Below are positions 60,534-64,000 of a DNA stretch of 64,000 nucleotides, one piece after another (the stretch's first letter is position 1; the number at the start of each line of letters is the position of its first letter). The translations under genes and the position numbers were made by a program. Below the pieces are notes generated by a model, which was given only the letters and a program-made list of their open reading frames with translations, had not been told where the DNA came from and did no database searches. The stretch comes from Pseudomonas poae (GTDB taxonomy: Bacteria; Pseudomonadota; Gammaproteobacteria; Pseudomonadales; Pseudomonadaceae). Where the stretch lies: positions 4,168,001-4,232,000 of the forward strand of contig CP034537.1 of the NCBI GenBank assembly GCA_004000515.1. Direction: 5' to 3'.

Positions 60534-61075
60534 CCTATCGCAACGTTGTTTCAGCAGTAGTTCGAGCCCTTGCGGCCGAGACCATCAGTTCCGCCGGCGG
60601 CTGCGACTTCGAGCCGAAGGTTCAGTGCGCCAAACAGAAGGGGGAGATCATCGGGAAGGAGGCTGCGTTTCTCCAGGACTGCTGGGTATTCGGTCGGTTG
60701 CATAAGGCGCTTACCCCGGCGCACTGGCGGGCACTGGTGGCCAAGTACTCCACCCACGAGGAGCGCAAGCACGGCGCGATCCTGGAGCTGCTGAATTCGG
60801 TAAAGTCGCCGGCGCCGAAACGGTTTCGTGAGTGCGCTGTGCTGACGTGGGCTATTCCGCAGGTTGCCGGTGCCGAGGGAAAACGTTCCGCCGCTGTGCT
60901 GCCGGCCGCCTGGTATGACATCACCAATTGGGACAATGACGGCAAGCCGGAATCGACGCGGTACCGGTGGCGCTCAGGGATCCGCAAGACGCTGGATGAC
61001 CAGGTGAATGAGGCGCTCACTGCGGCTCAGGAGCTGCTCGACGCAGAGGGGCTTATCGAAAGTTGCGCGGCGTAG
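60530..61075 (+). CDS. Phage protein in the late-regulator (Q) position
   Basis: 181 aa, MTYRNVVSAVVRALAAETISSAGGC...CWVFGRLHKALTPAHWRALVAKYSTHEERKHGAI. Directly after ninG and before a terminator and tRNA-like element, where lambdoid phages carry the Q antiterminator. No Q signature can be claimed. Confidence 0.65.
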   Translation: MTYRNVVSAVVRALAAETISSAGGCDFEPKVQCAKQKGEIIGKEAAFLQDCWVFGRLHKALTPAHWRALVAKYSTHEERKHGAILELLNSVKSPAPKRFRECAVLTWAIPQVAGAEGKRSAAVLPAAWYDITNWDNDGKPESTRYRWRSGIRKTLDDQVNEALTAAQELLDAEGLIESCAA

Positions 61076-61159
61076 CAAATAGCCATTGCAATGAGTGAGA
61101 AAGTGAGAGAGTATTTACCCATCCTGTCGATCTTGCGCGTTAGGGATTGACACTTAAGA

Positions 61160-61185
61160 GCCTCGCCACTGTGCGGGGCTTTTTG
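61160..61185 (+). terminator. Terminator after the Q-position gene
   Basis: GCCTCGC-CACTGT-GCGGGGC followed by TTTTT; candidate target of late antitermination. Confidence 0.78.
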
Positions 61186-61192
61186 CATTCTG

Positions 61193-61318
61193 GGGGCGGT
61201 GACCGAGCGGCTTAAGGTTGAATGAGTGCGCATAGATACCGCACCGGTAGCTAGTCGTTGAGGTGCCCGCTACGGGGCTATACCAAGGCGACCATGGGTT
61301 CGAATCCCATCCATCCCC
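61193..61318 (+). tRNA. tRNA-like element of unusual length
   Basis: Acceptor GGGGCGG/CCATCCC (6 of 7 pairs), D arm ACC...GGT with GAGCGGCTTAA, and a perfect T arm ATGGG-TTCGAAT-CCCAT. The span is 126 bases, about 30-35 more than a class II tRNA; the best anticodon stem GTGCG/CGCAC has a 9-base loop containing AGA. No encoded CCA. Either degenerate or a tRNA with an insertion. Confidence 0.5.
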
Positions 61319-61443
61319 ACTTATTCTGAACCCGGCCAAGCGCCGGCTTTTATGTTCTCATTCTGAGATGCCATATTGCCATCAAGTTGTTACGCTTGTT
61401 TCGCTCGAACACTTAAGGATTTGAGCTTGATAGGAGTGGTGGC

Positions 61444-61722
61444 ATGAAACGCGATAAATACATTGTTGAATTTGTTCTGAAGGCAATCGAGTCACTGCCG
61501 CTCGGGGATGAAGTTACCGATAGCCAGATTCACCAGCAGTTAAAAGAGAAGGGTGTCCTGGGTGATCGCTTGAATGACCAAGTAAAAGCTGCCATGTACA
61601 TGCTGCGTGAAGCGGGGTTCATCGAGGCGCGAGTGAGGACAGATGGCCCAGGCATCAAGGATGCCGCTGCGTGGCGTCTTACCTGGGCGGGAGCTGACTT
61701 GTTATCACCATACAAAAAGTAA
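61444..61722 (+). CDS. DUF2513-like winged-helix protein
   Basis: 92 aa, MKRDKYIVEFVLKAIESLPLG, with VTDSQIHQQLKEKGVLGDRLNDQVKAAMYMLREAGFIEARV and LTWAGADLL at the end: the DUF2513 layout, a small winged helix. Function unknown; terminator follows. Confidence 0.75.
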   Translation: MKRDKYIVEFVLKAIESLPLGDEVTDSQIHQQLKEKGVLGDRLNDQVKAAMYMLREAGFIEARVRTDGPGIKDAAAWRLTWAGADLLSPYKK

Positions 61723-61741
61723 AGAAGACTTATTAGACAAG

Positions 61742-61771
61742 CCCAGCCATCGAGCTGGGCTTTTTTCATTC
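61742..61771 (+). terminator. Terminator
   Basis: AGCCCAGC-CATCGA-GCTGGGCT followed by TTTTTTC. Confidence 0.88.
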
Positions 61772-61858
61772 GGCCCCGCCACACCCTTCGCGCTGAGCAG
61801 GGAGTGCCGTCGGGGCTGACCTATTTCTGGCGAAGGCCATTTTCTTCATGGAGTGACG

Positions 61859-62230
61859 ATGGATCCTACTGACCTCGGCCCAGGCACAGCTACCTGGCTG
61901 GGCGGTAGCGCCACCGTGGTGCTGGGCGGCTTGCTTTGGTTGCGCCGGTTCCTCTCGAAGGATGCGACCGACCGAGCAATGGACAGCGCAGATATCGGCA
62001 CGCTGAAGCGCCTGAACGAGCTGCTGAACCAGGAGCGCGCCGCCCGCAAAGAAGCCGAGGCCCGCGCCGATCAATTCGCGAAAGAGCGGAACGACCTGGC
62101 AGCCGCCGTTGGGCGCATGGAAGGCAAGATCGAAGCGCTGACCAGCCAGGTCGCTCAACTCACTGACCGCGTGACGCAACAGAGCGATGAGATCACTCGC
62201 CTGCGCACCAAGCTGGGAGGAATCGCTTGA
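61859..62230 (+). CDS. Membrane-anchored coiled-coil phage protein (holin-region)
   Basis: 123 aa from ATG 61859. MDPTDLGPGTATWLGGSATVVLGGLLWLRRFL is one membrane helix; the rest is a coiled coil (LKRLNELLNQERAARKEAEARADQFAKERNDL...). Lies where lysis genes are expected; holin or spanin-like function is inferred from position only. Confidence 0.68.
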   Translation: MDPTDLGPGTATWLGGSATVVLGGLLWLRRFLSKDATDRAMDSADIGTLKRLNELLNQERAARKEAEARADQFAKERNDLAAAVGRMEGKIEALTSQVAQLTDRVTQQSDEITRLRTKLGGIA

Positions 62231-62547
62231 TGGACAGATGCGCATTGGAATTTATCGCACGCCGCTGGTGGCGCCGGGCTGAGGTCTGGGCCATTGCCGT
62301 CGTGCTGGTTGGTGGTGGAGCTGTTCTCGGCTACCAGGCCGCTTACTGGTCGCTCGCCGAGAAGCAGAGCAGCCAAGTGACCGACATTCGCAAGGCCTAC
62401 GACACCGCGATGGGTGAGCGCGACAAGCGCCTGGAAGAACTGACCCGCCAGACCGGTACCGCCGCCGACAAGGCTACGAAGGCTGCAACTACTGCGGCCC
62501 AGGCTGCCGACAAAGCGGACGAAGCCCTCAATCGGGTATCGCAGTAA
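62230..62547 (+). CDS. Second membrane-anchored coiled-coil protein
   Basis: 105 aa. TM helix VWAIAVVLVGGGAVLGYQAAYW near the N-terminus, then an Ala/Lys/Asp coiled coil. Start overlaps the previous stop (TGATG). Topology is similar to Rz-type spanin subunits, but no lipoprotein Rz1 is nested in it. Confidence 0.68.
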   Translation: MDRCALEFIARRWWRRAEVWAIAVVLVGGGAVLGYQAAYWSLAEKQSSQVTDIRKAYDTAMGERDKRLEELTRQTGTAADKATKAATTAAQAADKADEALNRVSQ

Positions 62548-62550
62548 TCC

Positions 62551-62584
62551 GCGCCACGTTTTTGAATGAGCCAAACCGTGGCGC
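62551..62584. repeat. Inverted repeat GCGCCACG / CGTGGCGC
   Basis: 8-bp perfect arms with an 18-base spacer, between convergent genes; related to the hairpin at 55451-55486. Could terminate transcription although T tracts are poor. Confidence 0.6.
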
Positions 62585-62610
62585 GATGCTGATTGAGCTA
62601 CAGGAGCGTC

Positions 62611-63099
62611 TTAAAACTTTCCTTGAGTTTTGAGGCTGCTTAGAAGCTGGTAGAGCGTGTCAAAGCGTGCCTTCAGGTCGCCGTCGTACTTTTCCAGAAA
62701 GTTATCAAAGCGGTCTTGCTCGCTGGAGGTTACAGGCTCTTGCTTAACCAGAAAGCCGTTCTTCTGATCAACGAAAAGGTTGGGTTCTATTTCCACGCTT
62801 TGGTTTTCTCGGTCCAATAAAACCTTGGCTAAAAAAAGCGTTGAATCAATGACTCGGTGGAGTGGTAACTCCTCTGATTGGGGAGACCATTGTTTGTCAT
62901 GGCGCATAATTTTCAGGGAAAGATCTGTGTCACCCCACTGAGACAAACCAACGGAGAGGTATTTTGCATCGGTATTTTTTTTGTGCATGCCATCGAAGTG
63001 CCAATAGGGCATCGCGTAAACGGGCTTGTGCGCAAGGCTATGTGACAGCGCGGGTTTGACCTTGTATTCAGTCTTGGCGTCGAACTCTTGAATGGGCAT
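62611..63099 (-). CDS. DUF6530-like accessory protein
   Basis: 162 aa. MPYWHFDGMHKKNTDAKYLSVGLSQWGDTDLSLKIMRHDKQWSPQSEELPLHRVIDSTLFLAKVLL resembles the DUF6530 core (NTDAK...VGLAQW...WSRQSEELPLHRVLD). Opposite to the late genes, lower GC: cargo. Function unknown. Confidence 0.72.
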   Translation of the reverse strand: MPIQEFDAKTEYKVKPALSHSLAHKPVYAMPYWHFDGMHKKNTDAKYLSVGLSQWGDTDLSLKIMRHDKQWSPQSEELPLHRVIDSTLFLAKVLLDRENQSVEIEPNLFVDQKNGFLVKQEPVTSSEQDRFDNFLEKYDGDLKARFDTLYQLLSSLKTQGKF

Positions 63100-63157
63100 G
63101 CAGTGCTGGTCCTTTGCGTGTTTTACGTGAGCTTTCGAGACGTGAGAATTGAGCAGC

Positions 63158-63358
63158 CTACAGCCAAGTGACCCGGACGTTAGTGAAGCGCATTCGCGCG
63201 AGAGATTCCTTGATCGTCTGGGTCCCTACGATCTGACCACCTTTTCCGCCAAGCTTCAGCTCCATCAGTAGCTCATGAGCATCTATGCGCTCAGGAGCTT
63301 CTCCGTGCTCTGTCTGCGGGGAATTCATATGGTCGTAGGTCAGTTCGTATTGATGCAT
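63158..63358 (-). CDS. Small hypothetical cargo protein
   Basis: 66 aa, MHQYELTYDHMNSPQTEHGEAPERIDAHELLMELKLGGKGGQIV. Reverse orientation between lysis-region and metallopeptidase genes. Unknown. Confidence 0.58.
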   Translation of the reverse strand: MHQYELTYDHMNSPQTEHGEAPERIDAHELLMELKLGGKGGQIVGTQTIKESLARMRFTNVRVTWL

Positions 63359-63416
63359 CGTTCTTCTCTACCAGGTGCGGAGTGGGTGTGCCGCAGGTGA
63401 GTGCGGCACAGGTACA

Positions 63417-63620
63417 TTACTGACTCAGTGCTGCTTCGATTTTGTCAGCGTATACGCCTAGGTCTTCCAGTTCGGCCTCTACTGCTCCCACGTACGCATG
63501 GTTTGATATGTTCGCATGTATCAATTCCAGTGCGCTCGCGACTGCCACAGCGCGCCGCATAGCCGCTTGGCTCGATCCGGAAATACTTTGATTTGTGAGT
63601 AGCTTGAAGATCTCAGACAT
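63417..63620 (-). CDS. Small helical cargo protein
   Basis: 67 aa from ATG 63620: MSEIFKLLTNQSISGSSQAAMRRAVAVASALELIHANISNH. Fully helical; no family recognised. Confidence 0.58.
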   Translation of the reverse strand: MSEIFKLLTNQSISGSSQAAMRRAVAVASALELIHANISNHAYVGAVEAELEDLGVYADKIEAALSQ

Positions 63621-63695
63621 ATTCGACTTCCCTGCTGTTGAGTTGAATATTATCAATACCGGCAACTCGCCACTATTTCAAGCTCAAGGTGATTC

Positions 63696-64000
63696 ATGGA
63701 TAGGCCATACCCTCCATCGTCACTGCTTGAGCTGTCCGACCTATCCGCCTTCGGCATTCGCCTAGCCCCAGCCCCCAGAAGTGTGGGAATGGCTACAATC
63801 CGAGATCCTTGCCGACACCGGCAGCATTCACAACGAAGACCATGCCCACCTAATGGATGCAGACATCCGGATCATGTGGGCATCCTCAGCTTTCGAAAAG
63901 CAGGGGCGCACAGTCCTTGGCCAAGCCGAGGAGGTAGCGTTCCGGGCGGGTGGTTGGCAAAAGGCCCGGATGGAGCAACAGATGCGTGATTGGTTCGGCG
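63696..64000 (+). CDS. Putative phage metallopeptidase domain protein, partial, one frameshift
   Basis: MDRPYPPSSLLELSDLSAFGIRLAPAP, then after removing one C from the run 63772-63776, EVWEWLQSEILADTGSIHNEDHAHLMDADIRIMWASSAFEKQGRTVLGQAEEV, which matches the phage metallopeptidase domain. Such genes precede the terminase in Pseudomonas prophages. Cut by the window end. Confidence 0.75.

Larger units (their letters stand above)
33437..64000. mobile_element. Lambdoid prophage (left part; continues past the window)
   Basis: Integrase next to tRNA-Ser, leftward early operon with exonuclease/RecT, immunity region with CI and Cro between two operator clusters, rightward operon with O/P-like replication genes, NinB, NinG and a late-regulator position gene, then small membrane genes. 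The order follows lambda. The attL core must lie between the tRNA 3' end and about 33,655, but attR is outside, so the exact left edge is not defined. No terminase, portal, capsid or tail gene is present before 64,000. Confidence 0.93.

Overview
The window looks like chromosome of a Pseudomonas of the fluorescens group carrying a lambda-like prophage. Evidence for the host: a 917-aa GacS hybrid kinase next to ldhA, the ftsK-lolA-rarA-crcB-serS-cysG and comEC-exbBD-lpxK-kdsB-murB gene orders of pseudomonads, the ybiB-tusEBCD cluster, and REP doublets of the GTGGGAGCTGGCTTGCCTGCGAT and GTGGGAGCGGGCTTGCTCGCGAA types between host genes.

Layout. (1) 1-33.3 kb is ordinary host backbone: chromosome segregation and lipoprotein sorting (ftsK, lolA, rarA), fluoride export (crcB), SerRS, siroheme synthase, a glutathionyl-hydroquinone reductase, tRNA 2-thiolation (tusBCDE, ttcA), a small redox and lipoprotein cluster, gacS, an OmpR-type two-component pair, ComEC, a TolQR/ExbBD-type pair, LpxK, KdsB, a low-molecular-weight phosphatase, MurB and a YccA-type membrane protein. 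(2) 33,437-33,527 is tRNA-Ser(UGA). (3) From the integrase at 33,656 to the end of the window is a temperate prophage of lambdoid plan. It has integrase and a DUF4224 protein, then a long leftward early operon (phosphatase, two DNA methyltransferases, DUF4406, YqaJ-type exonuclease plus RecT, coiled-coil protein). Next come a left operator/promoter region at 49.06-49.12 kb, an accessory block, the CI repressor (53.5-54.3 kb), a right operator at 54.35-54.41 kb and Cro. The rightward operon follows: Rha, an O-like initiator with iterons, a P-like partner, NinB, NinG, a Q-position gene, a tRNA-like element, small membrane/coiled-coil genes and a phage metallopeptidase cut by the window end. Head, tail and terminase genes and the second att site are not in the window.

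The most interesting biology is in the immunity region. Six 17-bp operators (TTTAGC-N5-GCTAAA) lie in two groups of three around two promoters with the same -10 hexamer. The repressor appears to head a four-gene lysogenic operon that ends in a DUF6932-like nucleotidyltransferase and an overlapping partner gene, the place where lambda carries rexAB; this is a candidate anti-phage or superinfection-exclusion module. A LexA box drives a DUF1654 gene in the same interval.

Data caution: about 30 genes, including essential ones (ftsK, serS, exbB, tusBCDE, cI), are broken by single-base indels, mostly one base lost from a homopolymer. I read these as sequencing or assembly errors and annotate each gene across its shift, giving the position.
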